Below are positions 1-7,014 of a stretch of 13,829 nucleotides of DNA, in pieces. This stretch comes from Quisquiliibacterium sp. (GTDB lineage Bacteria; Pseudomonadota; Gammaproteobacteria; Burkholderiales; Burkholderiaceae_E): contig JALRBB010000189.1 in NCBI GenBank assembly GCA_023257915.1, positions 1 through 13,829 on the forward strand. Reading direction: 5' to 3'. The notes under the pieces were generated by a model. It was not told where the DNA came from. It saw nothing but the letters and a program-made list of their open reading frames with translations, and made no database searches. Every line of letters starts with the position of its first letter. Within the stretch, counting starts at the first letter, position 1. Made by a program: the position numbers and the translations under genes.

Positions 1-1
1 G

Positions 2-853
2 GCCGTAGCCAAGGCTCGCGAGCTGATGCCCGATCTGCCGGTCGCCGCGAGCGCCGAGGCTGCAATGAAGGGTGCCGACGTGGTCTACCTCGCCTGCCCT
101 CCCGGCCCGCGCAAGGCCTACGCGCTGGCCGCCGCAGCGGCCGGGCAGGGCGTATTCATGGAAAAGCCGCTGGGCGTGGACGGCGAGTCCAGTCGTGACC
201 TGGTCGCCCAACTGGCCAAGGCGCGGATTCCCGGCGTGGTCAATTTCACACAGGCCTCGTCGCGCGGCTTTGACGAGCTACGCCGGGCGATCGACTCCGG
301 CGAGACCGGCGAGTTGCTGGGCATCGACATCATCGTCCAGTACCCGGCCTGGCCGCGCGACTGGCAGATTGAGGCTGACTGGCTGCGCCTGCGCGCGGAG
401 GGCGGCTACACCCGTGAAGTGATCTCGCACTTCCTGTTTCTGGCTGGTCGATTCCTGGGCCCGCTGACGCTGCTCAATGCCAGTCCGCGCTACCCGGCCG
501 ACCCCACGCTGTGCGAGCTCGACATGCTGGCGCGACTGCAGACGGCCGACGGCCGACCGGTGACGGTGATGGCCACTACCGGCGGCAAGCAGCCCGACCG
601 CCAGGAAGTGACGGTACGCGGCGCTAAGATGAACCACCAGTTCCGCGAGTTCTACCAGCTGTGGCGCTCGGACGGTGGCCCCTGGGTCGAGGCGGTCGAC
701 TGGACAAAGGGCGAGGACCCGCGCCGCAGCGCACTGCAGCGCCAGCTCACCGAAGTGGGTAAGTGGCTGCAGGGCAAGCCGCACAAGCTGGCCACCGCCG
801 AGGAGGCTCTAGCGGTGCAGGATCTGATCGAAGCGATGCTCGCAGGGCGTTGA
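2..853 (+). CDS. Gfo/Idh/MocA-family NAD(P)-dependent oxidoreductase (5' end missing)
   Basis: The frame is open from base 2 to the TGA at 851-853, so this is the C-terminal 283 residues of a longer gene; an internal ATG at 26 is not taken as the start. The visible part begins near the second half of the Rossmann domain (VVYLACPPGP, about residues 27-36) and carries the family EKP motif at residues 54-56, whose Lys is the usual catalytic/cofactor-contact residue. An alpha/beta dimerisation domain follows and ends in a helix (EEALAVQDLIEAML) typical of the family. The nucleotide-binding GxGxxG loop must lie upstream of the window; about 30-40 residues are probably missing for a normal length near 320. 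Family members reduce or oxidise sugars, cyclitols or related polyols; the substrate here cannot be told. It is convergent with the GST gene at 897. Confidence 0.85.
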   Translation, partial: AVAKARELMPDLPVAASAEAAMKGADVVYLACPPGPRKAYALAAAAAGQGVFMEKPLGVDGESSRDLVAQLAKARIPGVVNFTQASSRGFDELRRAIDSGETGELLGIDIIVQYPAWPRDWQIEADWLRLRAEGGYTREVISHFLFLAGRFLGPLTLLNASPRYPADPTLCELDMLARLQTADGRPVTVMATTGGKQPDRQEVTVRGAKMNHQFREFYQLWRSDGGPWVEAVDWTKGEDPRRSALQRQLTEVGKWLQGKPHKLATAEEALAVQDLIEAMLAGR

Positions 854-876
854 GGATCAAGCCCTTGACGAGGGGG

Positions 877-894
877 CCAGGCAGCGCTGCCCGG
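877..894. terminator. Short hairpin between convergent genes (possible terminator)
   Basis: GGCAGCGCTGCC at 880-891 is a perfect 12-base palindrome, flanked by CC at 877-878 and GG at 893-894 with one mismatch between. It sits in the 43-base gap between the convergent oxidoreductase and GST genes. There is no T-run on either side, so an intrinsic terminator is only possible, not shown. Confidence 0.25.
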
Positions 895-896
895 GA

Positions 897-1493
897 TTAG
901 TCGAGCAAGCTCACGAAACCCGGTAGCGCCTTCATTCGATCAAGCCAGCGGCGGATCGCCGGATACGGGGCTAGATCGATACCCCCGTCCGAGCAATGTG
1001 CGATCGCCGGAAACGCCGCAACATCGGAGATGGTGGGTTGCTCGAGGGCGAGCCATTGCCGCCCTTCCAGCCTGCGCTCATAAAGCTGCAAGGCCTTGTG
1101 CGAGTTTTCAACCGCCTGATCGGCATTCACGCAAAGCGAGGGGAAGTGCTTCGCCAGCCTCGCATCGTAGGGCCCCAGCCGCAACTCGAACGCGGCAGCC
1201 GCAAGCCAGCCGTTGACTTCAGCCTCCTGGTCCGGATCACGCGGCAGCCAGCTTTCATCTGCGAACCTGCGAGCCAGCCAAATCAGGATCGTCTGCGAGT
1301 CGCGGATCCTGAATTCGCCATGCTCGAGCATGGGGATCTGCCCGAACGGATTGACCACCAAAAATTGTTCCGTGCGATGTTCGCCCTTACGCAGATCGAC
1401 ACGTTGCCTGTGGTATGCGACGCCGAGCAATGCGAGTAGCAACCGCACCTTGTAGCAGTTCAGAGAAAGCGGCGAGTCGTAAAGGATCAGCAT
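897..1493 (-). CDS. Glutathione S-transferase family protein
   Basis: A 198-residue protein with the two-domain soluble GST plan. The N-terminal thioredoxin-like domain starts MLILYDSPLS and has SPLSLNCYKVRL (residues 7-18), where Ser or Cys could activate glutathione. It then has NPFGQIPML (48-56) with the conserved cis-proline at about 54, and DSQTIL (65-70), the usual glutamate/aspartate-serine glutathione-binding element. The all-helical C-terminal domain includes TISDVA (154-159), the conserved helix N-cap motif. Length is normal for the family. The ATG at 1491-1493 has only a weak GAGCC upstream; it lies 22 bases after the MAPEG gene, so translation may be coupled and the two form a glutathione-linked pair. 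The substrate is unknown. Confidence 0.9.
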   Translation of the reverse strand: MLILYDSPLSLNCYKVRLLLALLGVAYHRQRVDLRKGEHRTEQFLVVNPFGQIPMLEHGEFRIRDSQTILIWLARRFADESWLPRDPDQEAEVNGWLAAAAFELRLGPYDARLAKHFPSLCVNADQAVENSHKALQLYERRLEGRQWLALEQPTISDVAAFPAIAHCSDGGIDLAPYPAIRRWLDRMKALPGFVSLLD

Positions 1494-1515
1494 GGCTGGG
1501 CTCAGACCGGCGCAG

Positions 1516-1914
1516 TCAAACCAGTTGTCTGAACACCAGCACCAGGTTCAATACCGCGAGCAGACCGAGCGCACCGAACGTCAGCTTCATGCCACGCACC
1601 CGGTTCGTGAAGTCTGGTGGTGGCGTCGTGATGCCTTTGGCGTGCAGAACCCGGCCGACGATGACGAGCGCGGCGGCCAGCAGCAGCACCGCCCAATGGG
1701 CGCCGTTAATCTCGGCCATGATCAGCAAGGCCAGCGTCATCGGCACGTACTCGGCGAAGTTGCCATGGGCACGAATTGCCTTTTCCAGATCGGAGTGCTC
1801 GCCAGAGCCCAGTGACACCCGATGGCCTCGGCGCAGTCGGATCACATTGAACGCGAGGCGGATGTAGAGCATGGCGAGCACAACGCCGGCCAACGGGGAG
1901 ATTGTCAAGGTCAT
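1516..1914 (-). CDS. MAPEG-family membrane protein (YecN-like)
   Basis: A 132-residue integral membrane protein of the MAPEG family (membrane-associated proteins in eicosanoid and glutathione metabolism). Four hydrophobic segments are visible at about residues 5-24, 56-72, 74-90 and 110-130, matching the family four-helix fold. The signature IRAHGNFAEYVP (47-58) between helices 1 and 2 is the best-conserved part of MAPEG proteins and resembles E. coli YecN. Eukaryotic members conjugate glutathione or reduce hydroperoxides; most bacterial members are unassigned. I start at MTLTISPL (ATG at 1912-1914) because helix 1 begins there; the frame stays open far upstream, antisense to the next gene, but that is not family-like. 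It is first in a two-gene unit with the GST gene 22 bases downstream. Confidence 0.88.
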   Translation of the reverse strand: MTLTISPLAGVVLAMLYIRLAFNVIRLRRGHRVSLGSGEHSDLEKAIRAHGNFAEYVPMTLALLIMAEINGAHWAVLLLAAALVIVGRVLHAKGITTPPPDFTNRVRGMKLTFGALGLLAVLNLVLVFRQLV

Positions 1915-2082
1915 GGCAGGCTCTTCAAGGAAATAGGCCGTTAACGATGCGCCGATGGGCGATTGGTCGTTCCGAGATCCGGGCAATCTGGATTTCAGAA
2001 GCCGTGAATGTGACATGAAGTCTTTGATAATGAAATCCACCCGCGGCCTATCGGCCTGCATCCGAATCTCACAAGGCCTGAG
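1915..2082. promoter_or_regulatory. Divergent intergenic region, promoters not resolved
   Basis: This 168-base gap separates the divergently read MAPEG and alpha/beta hydrolase genes, so it must hold promoters for both. It is more AT-rich than the surroundings around 1990-2040. GATAAT at 2026-2031 resembles a -10 box and GTGACA at 2010-2015 resembles a -35 box, but only 10 bases separate them, so I do not call a promoter. AAGG at 2073-2076 is the likely ribosome binding site for the gene at 2083. Confidence 0.4.
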
Positions 2083-2898
2083 ATGAAAATCCTGCGTATC
2101 AACGACCACGACATGCCCTACCTCGAGATCGGTCAGGGCTCGCCGGTGGTCTGCGTCCACGGCTCGCTGTCCGACTTTCGGGCCTGGAACCCGGTACTCA
2201 AGCCCTTGTCCATCGCGCATCGGGTCATCGTGCCAAGCCTGCGGCATTTCTTCCCGGAAAACTGGGACGGCACGGGCGGCAGGTTCACGATCAATCAGCA
2301 TGTCGAGGATCTGATCGCATTCATCGAGACGCTTGCACTCGGTCCGGTGCATCTGATCGGTCATTCGCGTGGCGGACACATCGGTTTTCGGCTGGCGTCC
2401 AGGCGCCCGGATCTGCTGCGTAACCTGGTTCTGGCCGAGCCGGGCGGCACACTGGAGGATGCACTGCTGCCTGCGGATGCCAAACCGATCGGTCCCGCAG
2501 CAGGCTCTCGCGAACATGTGGAGCTCGCGTCCACGAAGATCGCCGCAGGCGACCTGGAAGGTGGTCTGCAAGTGTTCACCGACGCAATCAACAAGCCCGG
2601 CAGCTGGGACGCGCTGTCGCTGGCCGACCGGCAGATGCGAGTCGACAACGCCTACACGCTGATCGCCCAGGTCAACGAAGGCCGCGAACCGTTCACCCGG
2701 GCGCAAGCCGAAGCGCTGCGCGTGCCGACCCTGTTCGTTGGCGGCGCCGACACCGGCGGCATGCTCGCGGTGATCATGCGCGTGCTGCCCGATCTGGTGC
2801 CAGGCGCGCAGCGCGTGCTGATTCCCCAGGCCGGCCATAGCATGATGCGCCAGCAGCCGGGACGGTTTTGCGAGGCGGTGCTGCCTTTTCTCGCTTGA
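2083..2898 (+). CDS. Alpha/beta-fold hydrolase
   Basis: A 271-residue protein with the full alpha/beta hydrolase layout. HGSLSD (26-31) forms the oxyanion-hole loop. GHSRGG (93-98) is the nucleophile elbow with Ser95. GGADTGG (220-226) after strand beta-7 supplies the likely acid Asp223, and QAGHSMM (249-255) supplies catalytic His252. The cap region (about 122-210) is of medium size and mostly helical. There is no signal peptide, so it should be cytoplasmic. The ATG at 2083 follows AAGG with a 6-base gap. It is 43 bases upstream of the carboxyltransferase gene on the same strand, so the two are probably co-transcribed; a role as thioesterase, C-C hydrolase or lactonase in the same pathway is possible. 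The family is too broad to name a substrate. Confidence 0.9.
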   Translation: MKILRINDHDMPYLEIGQGSPVVCVHGSLSDFRAWNPVLKPLSIAHRVIVPSLRHFFPENWDGTGGRFTINQHVEDLIAFIETLALGPVHLIGHSRGGHIGFRLASRRPDLLRNLVLAEPGGTLEDALLPADAKPIGPAAGSREHVELASTKIAAGDLEGGLQVFTDAINKPGSWDALSLADRQMRVDNAYTLIAQVNEGREPFTRAQAEALRVPTLFVGGADTGGMLAVIMRVLPDLVPGAQRVLIPQAGHSMMRQQPGRFCEAVLPFLA

Positions 2899-2930
2899 GG
2901 TAGGGCCGCGCCAACCTGACACCGACCGAC

Positions 2931-2936
2931 TAGGAG
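2931..2936 (+). promoter_or_regulatory. Ribosome binding site of the carboxyltransferase gene
   Basis: TAGGAG ends 5 bases before the ATG at 2942. Another ATG at 2938-2940 is out of frame and too close to the site, so the site supports the start at 2942. Confidence 0.65.
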
Positions 2937-2941
2937 CATGC

Positions 2942-4486
2942 ATGACGTGGAAACCTGAGCTCGATGAACTTGCCAGACGCCAAGCATTCGCCAAGGCGAT
3001 GGGCGGCCCGGACAAGGTGCAGCGTCAGCACGACAACGGCAAGCTGACCGTGCGCGAGCGGGTCGAGCAACTGGTCGATGCGGGTAGCTTCGTCGAGGTC
3101 GGTGGCCTTGCGGGTTCCGGGGAGTACGACGAGCAAGGCGCACTCAAGCACGTGACCCCGTCCAACGTCGTCTTCGGCCGTGCGCGCATCGATGCCAGGC
3201 CGGTCGTGGTGATCGGCGATGACTTCACGGTGCGCGGTGGCGCGAACGAAGGCGCAGTCGGCGACAAGATGATCTTGGCCGAGCAGATGGCCTACGAGCT
3301 GCGCATTCCGATCGTCCGGCTGGTCGACGGCACTGGCGGCGGGGGATCGGTCAAAAGCATCGAGAAAATGGGTCATGCACTGCTGCCCAAGATGAAGATC
3401 TGGCCCTACGTCGCGCGCAACCTGGCCCGCGTCCCGGTGGTCTCACTCGCGCTCGGATCGGTTGCCGGGCAGGGCGCAGCGCGAGTTGCCGGAAGCCATT
3501 ACTCGGTGATGGTCAAGGACTCCTCGCAGTTGTTCATCGCCGGGCCTCCGGTGGTCGAACGAATCGGGCAGAAGTTGTCGAAGAACGCGCTGGGCGGCAG
3601 CCAGATCCATGCGCGCAACGGCGTCGTCGACGACGAGGTCGACACCGAGGCGCAGGCCTTCGAGGCGGCACGCCGGTTTCTGAGCTACCTGCCGGCATCG
3701 GCACACGAGATTCCCAGGCGCTCCGACGCGCCGATGCGCGTGGCAGACCAGCAATGGCTGCGCGATGCGATCCCGCGCGACGCGCGCAAGGTCTACCGGA
3801 TCAAGCCGATCCTGAACACGCTGTTCGACGAAGGCTCGGTGTTCGAGATCGGCCGCAACTGGGGCAAGGCCATCGTCGGCGGCCTGGCCCGGGTCGACGG
3901 CTGGCCGGTGGTGTTCGCGGCCAGCAATCCGTATCACTATGGCGGTGCCTGGGACCGCCAGACCGCCGAGAAGTTCACCCGGCTGATCGACCTGGCCGAG
4001 AACTTCCACCTGCCGGTGATCCACATGGTCGACATCGCTGGCTTTCAGATCGGTCTGCAGGCCGAACAGGACGCGGTGATGCGCGCCGGCGTGCGCGCGC
4101 TGACCGCGGTCGCGCAGGCTAGCGTGCCCTGGTTCTCACTGATCGTGCGCCGCGCATTTGGCGTTGCTGCGGGCGGTCACCAGAATTCGAGCCGGTTTAA
4201 CTTCCGCTACGCATGGCCGTCGGCGCAATGGGGCTCGTTGCCGATCGAAGGTGGGCTGGAGGTCGCCTATCGCGCCGAGATCGAGGCAGCCCCGGATCCG
4301 GAGGCAAAGCGCGACGAGATCGAAGCCCGCGTGCGCGGCCTGACCTCGCCGTTTCGCAGCGCCGAGGCCTTCGTGATTGAGGACATCATCGATCCGGCCA
4401 GCACGCGCGAGCGACTCGAAGAGTTCGTACGGCTGGCGGCGCCACTGCTGCAGCCCGGGGAGATGCGGGTCGGTTATCGGCCCTGA
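2942..4486 (+). CDS. Acyl-CoA carboxylase carboxyltransferase (beta) subunit
   Basis: A 514-residue protein with two crotonase-like carboxyltransferase domains, the usual length of propionyl/acetyl/methylcrotonyl-CoA carboxylase beta subunits. The N-terminal half has the GKLTVRERVEQLVDAGSF signature (33-50), the glycine-rich loop TGGGGSV (131-137) that helps form an oxyanion hole, GPPVVE (201-206) and ALGGSQIHARNG (216-227). The C-terminal half has KPILNTLFDEGSVFEI (288-303), VDIAGFQIG (363-371) and RRAFGVAAGG (403-412). In propionyl-type enzymes the last motif reads roughly KAYGGAY, so this active-site loop differs. The family moves a carboxyl group from biotin to an acyl-CoA, and some relatives decarboxylate. 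No biotin carboxylase or biotin carrier gene lies in the window, so the partner is elsewhere or absent. The acyl-CoA substrate is not predictable. It follows the alpha/beta hydrolase by 43 bases. Confidence 0.9.
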   Translation: MTWKPELDELARRQAFAKAMGGPDKVQRQHDNGKLTVRERVEQLVDAGSFVEVGGLAGSGEYDEQGALKHVTPSNVVFGRARIDARPVVVIGDDFTVRGGANEGAVGDKMILAEQMAYELRIPIVRLVDGTGGGGSVKSIEKMGHALLPKMKIWPYVARNLARVPVVSLALGSVAGQGAARVAGSHYSVMVKDSSQLFIAGPPVVERIGQKLSKNALGGSQIHARNGVVDDEVDTEAQAFEAARRFLSYLPASAHEIPRRSDAPMRVADQQWLRDAIPRDARKVYRIKPILNTLFDEGSVFEIGRNWGKAIVGGLARVDGWPVVFAASNPYHYGGAWDRQTAEKFTRLIDLAENFHLPVIHMVDIAGFQIGLQAEQDAVMRAGVRALTAVAQASVPWFSLIVRRAFGVAAGGHQNSSRFNFRYAWPSAQWGSLPIEGGLEVAYRAEIEAAPDPEAKRDEIEARVRGLTSPFRSAEAFVIEDIIDPASTRERLEEFVRLAAPLLQPGEMRVGYRP

Positions 4487-4549
4487 GCTTGCCTGCGGCT
4501 GTGCTTGGCTCAGCAGGTTGCGCGGATCGCAGCTGGTTGGGTGTCGGAC

Positions 4550-5356
4550 TTAATCCCCGGCCCGCAGCAGCCCGCCGCCATCAACCGGTAACGCAACGCC
4601 AGTGATGAACTGCGCCTCGTCGCTGGCCAGAAACAGCGCCGCGTAGGCGCTGTCCCAGGCGGTACCCATCTTGTGGCGAAGCGGCACCTTGGCGTCGCGC
4701 ATCGCGGCGATCTCGCTGCGCGGCTGGCCCCATTTGCGCGCCCGGGTGTCGACCGCCATCGGGGTGTCGAGCAGGCCCGGCAGGATCACGTTCGCCCGTA
4801 TGCCGAACTCGGCGTTCTGGCGCGCCACCTGCTCGGTGAACGCGATCATGCCGGCCTTGCTGGTCTTGTAGGCGACATTCGGATAGACGGTCGACAGCGC
4901 CGCGACCGACGAGATCGCGACGATCACACCGAAGCCCTGCTCGCGCATCGCTGGCAGCACATGCTTGACCGCCATGATGTAGCCGCGCAGGTTGATCGCG
5001 TTGACCCGGTCAAACGCCTCTTCGGTGAATTCATCCAGCTTCGAGTCGCCTGCGGAAAGACTGACGCCGACGTTGTAGTGCAGCACGTCGATGCGGCCCC
5101 ACTTGTCGAGCGCAAATGCGATCGCGGCAGCCATGTCGGCCTCGCGCGTCACGTCACCGCTGAATGCCTCGCACTTGCCGCCTTGCGCGCAGACCTCATC
5201 GGCAGTTTCCTGCGCCGAGGCGAGATTGCTGTCGACCGCCAGCACCGTCGCACCCTCGCGCGCGTAGAGGGTTGCCGCGGCGCGGCCGTTGCCAATACCC
5301 TGGCCCGGGCTCTGTCCGGCTCCGATCAAAATGACGATCTTGTCTTGCATGCGCAT
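4550..5356 (-). CDS. Short-chain dehydrogenase/reductase (SDR), NVG-type subfamily
   Basis: A 268-residue classical SDR. The N-terminal Rossmann nucleotide loop is the extended form GAGQSPGQGIGNG (12-24) instead of TGxxxGIG. The usual NNAG structural motif reads YNVG (94-97). Catalytic residues are Ser149/150 in ISSVA, Tyr163 and Lys167 in YKTSK, with Asn122 in the NAINLRG helix. Asp42 after strand 2 favours NAD(H). The C-terminus ends in ITGVALPVDGG, typical of the family. I chose ATG 5354-5356 because GGAG lies 7 bases upstream and the fold begins there; the frame could extend to 5524 but that stretch is not SDR-like. It likely oxidises a secondary alcohol or reduces a ketone; the substrate is unknown. 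It is read away from the FAD oxidoreductase operon across a shared 245-base region and may belong to the same pathway. Confidence 0.9.
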   Translation of the reverse strand: MRMQDKIVILIGAGQSPGQGIGNGRAAATLYAREGATVLAVDSNLASAQETADEVCAQGGKCEAFSGDVTREADMAAAIAFALDKWGRIDVLHYNVGVSLSAGDSKLDEFTEEAFDRVNAINLRGYIMAVKHVLPAMREQGFGVIVAISSVAALSTVYPNVAYKTSKAGMIAFTEQVARQNAEFGIRANVILPGLLDTPMAVDTRARKWGQPRSEIAAMRDAKVPLRHKMGTAWDSAYAALFLASDEAQFITGVALPVDGGGLLRAGD

Positions 5357-5363
5357 CGAAAGG

Positions 5364-5367
5364 CTCC
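5364..5367 (-). promoter_or_regulatory. Ribosome binding site deciding the SDR start
   Basis: On the minus strand GGAG stands 7 bases before the ATG at 5354-5356. This supports that start over the upstream in-frame ATG at 5522-5524. Confidence 0.6.
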
Positions 5368-5551
5368 GCAATAGTCGATGGGTGAATTCTTGAAGGCATC
5401 CAGGGTTCGAAGCCACACGTTGAACAGGCGAATAAACGCTTGCGATCGCGGATGCAAATTTCTGCGCAGTGTAATGCCTGGTCGCATCGCGCGACGGCAG
5501 ATCAGCGCTGAGGTTTTCTGCCACTATTTACCGAAGAGCCAGACTTCAAGG

Positions 5552-5585
5552 GTGCACACGCCCCGGGGCTGCATGCCCCATGCAC
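5552..5585 (+). promoter_or_regulatory. Nested inverted repeat in the leader of the FAD oxidoreductase gene
   Basis: GTGCA at 5552-5556 pairs with TGCAC at 5581-5585, and inside it GGGGC at 5565-5569 pairs with GCCCC at 5575-5579 across a 5-base loop. TGCACAC also occurs as a direct repeat at 5553-5559 and 5581-5587. The structure ends 3 bases before the AAGGA (5588-5592) ribosome binding site of the gene at 5602. It could be an operator or an mRNA hairpin that affects initiation. No known family is recognised. Confidence 0.3.
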
Positions 5586-5601
5586 ACAAGGACCATCCGA
5601 C

Positions 5602-7014
5602 ATGACTGACAACCCAATCGACACGGATTACCTGGTCGTGGGCGCCGGTGCCAGCGCCATGGCCTTTGTCGACACGCTGCTCACCGAAAACCCTCAGGCC
5701 CGCGTGCTGATGGTCGATCGTCGCGCGCACGTCGGCGGCCACTGGAACGATGCGTATTCCTTCGTGCAGTTGCACCAGCCGGCTGCCTGGTATGGCGTGC
5801 CTTCGCGCCTGCTGGCCGCCGGCACCACCGAAGCGCGGGGGCCGAACACCGGCATGCAGAGCCTTGCCACCAAACCCGAGGTGCTCGCGCACTTCGTCGC
5901 GGTGATGCGAGATCGCTTCCTGCCGTCCGGACGTGTCGAGTGGATGCCCAAGACCGAATGGCTCGGCAGCGAGGCCGGCGTGCACACCTTGCGCTCGCTG
6001 GCCAGCGGCAAGACCTTCCAGGTCCGAGTTCGCAAACGGCTCGTGAACGCAACCCATGCCCGCACCGAAATTCCGGCCACCCATGCGCCTCGCTACCGGA
6101 TCGCCGAGGATGTGCGTGTGGTGCCACCCAACGAGCTGACCAATCTTGCCCGGCCCTATGCACACTACACGGTCGTTGGCTCAGGCAAGACTGGCATGGA
6201 CAGCTGCATCTGGCTGCTTGAGCAGGGCGTCGCTCCCGAGCGGATTCGCTGGATAATGCCGCGAGACGCCTGGGTGATGGATCGGGCCAACCTGCAAACC
6301 GGCGCCGAAGGCTTTGAAGCATTTGTGCGTTCCAGCATCGACCAATTCGACGCAATCACGCACGCGAAAGACCTTCCAGATCTGCTGCATATCCTCGAAA
6401 CTCGTGGCGTGCTGATGCGGCTCGATCCCTCCGTGGAACCAAGCACCTACCGGTGCGCGGTAGTCTCGCGCGGCGAGCTGGAGCGACTGCGCAGCATCCG
6501 CGACGTCGTGCGCCTGGGCCATGTGCACGCGATCGAAGCCAATCGTCTGGTGCTCGATCGCGGCGAGCTGCCAGCTGATCCAGACACGCTTTACGTCAAC
6601 TGCACCGCCGGCGCGATCCAGCATGAGCCGAAACTGCCGATCTTCGAGGGCGACACGATCAACCTGCTGCTGGTACGCTGGTGCCAACCTCTGTTCAGCG
6701 CTGCGGTCATCGCCTGGGTCGAGGCGCACGGTACGCACGACGCTGCCAGGAATACGCTGTGCCATGTGGTGCCCGTGCCCGAGGTGCCGCTCGACTGGCT
6801 GCGCATGTGGGCGGTAACCATGCAAAACGAGGCCGCTTGGCGCGGCCACGACGCGATGAAAGCCTGGCTGTCGCAATGTCGGCTCAACTCGCAGCACGTG
6901 ATGTTGCAGGGCGTTGAGATCAACGACGCGGTCAAGCAGCGCCTGGGAACACTAATCGCCAGCAGCGCGGCCGCCGGAGCACGCCTGCCGCAACTGATGC
7001 GGAGTCTGAGATGA
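5602..7014 (+). CDS. FAD/NAD(P)-binding oxidoreductase, uncharacterised
   Basis: A 470-residue two-dinucleotide-binding-domain flavoprotein. Residues 10-19 hold the first Rossmann loop GAGASA (14-19), followed by VLMVDRR (35-41) with the ribose-binding acid and VGGHWND (44-50), as in flavin monooxygenase-like proteins. A second nucleotide loop, GSGKTG at 193-198, probably binds NAD(P)H. VNCTAG (332-337) resembles the ATG-type FAD motif. I do not see the FxGxxxHxxxW/Y fingerprint of classical flavin or Baeyer-Villiger monooxygenases, so monooxygenase activity is only possible. No signal peptide is present. AAGGA at 5588-5592 is 9 bases upstream of the ATG. The stop overlaps the start of the epoxide-hydrolase-like gene (ATGA at 7011-7014), which implies coupled translation and a shared pathway. 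The reaction is unknown. Confidence 0.85.
   Translation: MTDNPIDTDYLVVGAGASAMAFVDTLLTENPQARVLMVDRRAHVGGHWNDAYSFVQLHQPAAWYGVPSRLLAAGTTEARGPNTGMQSLATKPEVLAHFVAVMRDRFLPSGRVEWMPKTEWLGSEAGVHTLRSLASGKTFQVRVRKRLVNATHARTEIPATHAPRYRIAEDVRVVPPNELTNLARPYAHYTVVGSGKTGMDSCIWLLEQGVAPERIRWIMPRDAWVMDRANLQTGAEGFEAFVRSSIDQFDAITHAKDLPDLLHILETRGVLMRLDPSVEPSTYRCAVVSRGELERLRSIRDVVRLGHVHAIEANRLVLDRGELPADPDTLYVNCTAGAIQHEPKLPIFEGDTINLLLVRWCQPLFSAAVIAWVEAHGTHDAARNTLCHVVPVPEVPLDWLRMWAVTMQNEAAWRGHDAMKAWLSQCRLNSQHVMLQGVEINDAVKQRLGTLIASSAAAGARLPQLMRSLR

Noticed and set aside
2010..2031. Promoter from GTGACA and GATAAT
   Set aside because: The two boxes are separated by only 10 bases, far from the usual 16-18.
1915..3015. 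Long open minus-strand frame that extends the MAPEG gene upstream to 3015
   Set aside because: It runs antisense to the alpha/beta hydrolase, which has full catalytic motifs, and the extra residues are low-complexity basic sequence typical of GC-rich shadow frames.
4484..4517. Terminator between the carboxyltransferase and the SDR
   Set aside because: The short arms TGAGC/GCTCA and CCTGC/GCAGG interlock instead of nesting, each is 5 bases, and no T-run follows.
5357..5524. N-terminal extension of the SDR to the ATG at 5524
   Set aside because: The added 56 residues do not resemble an SDR N-terminus, and a good ribosome binding site stands before the shorter start.
5524..6165. 213-codon minus-strand open frame near the start of the flavoprotein gene
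   Set aside because: It is a shadow of the flavoprotein gene. The plus-strand product has clear FAD-binding motifs.
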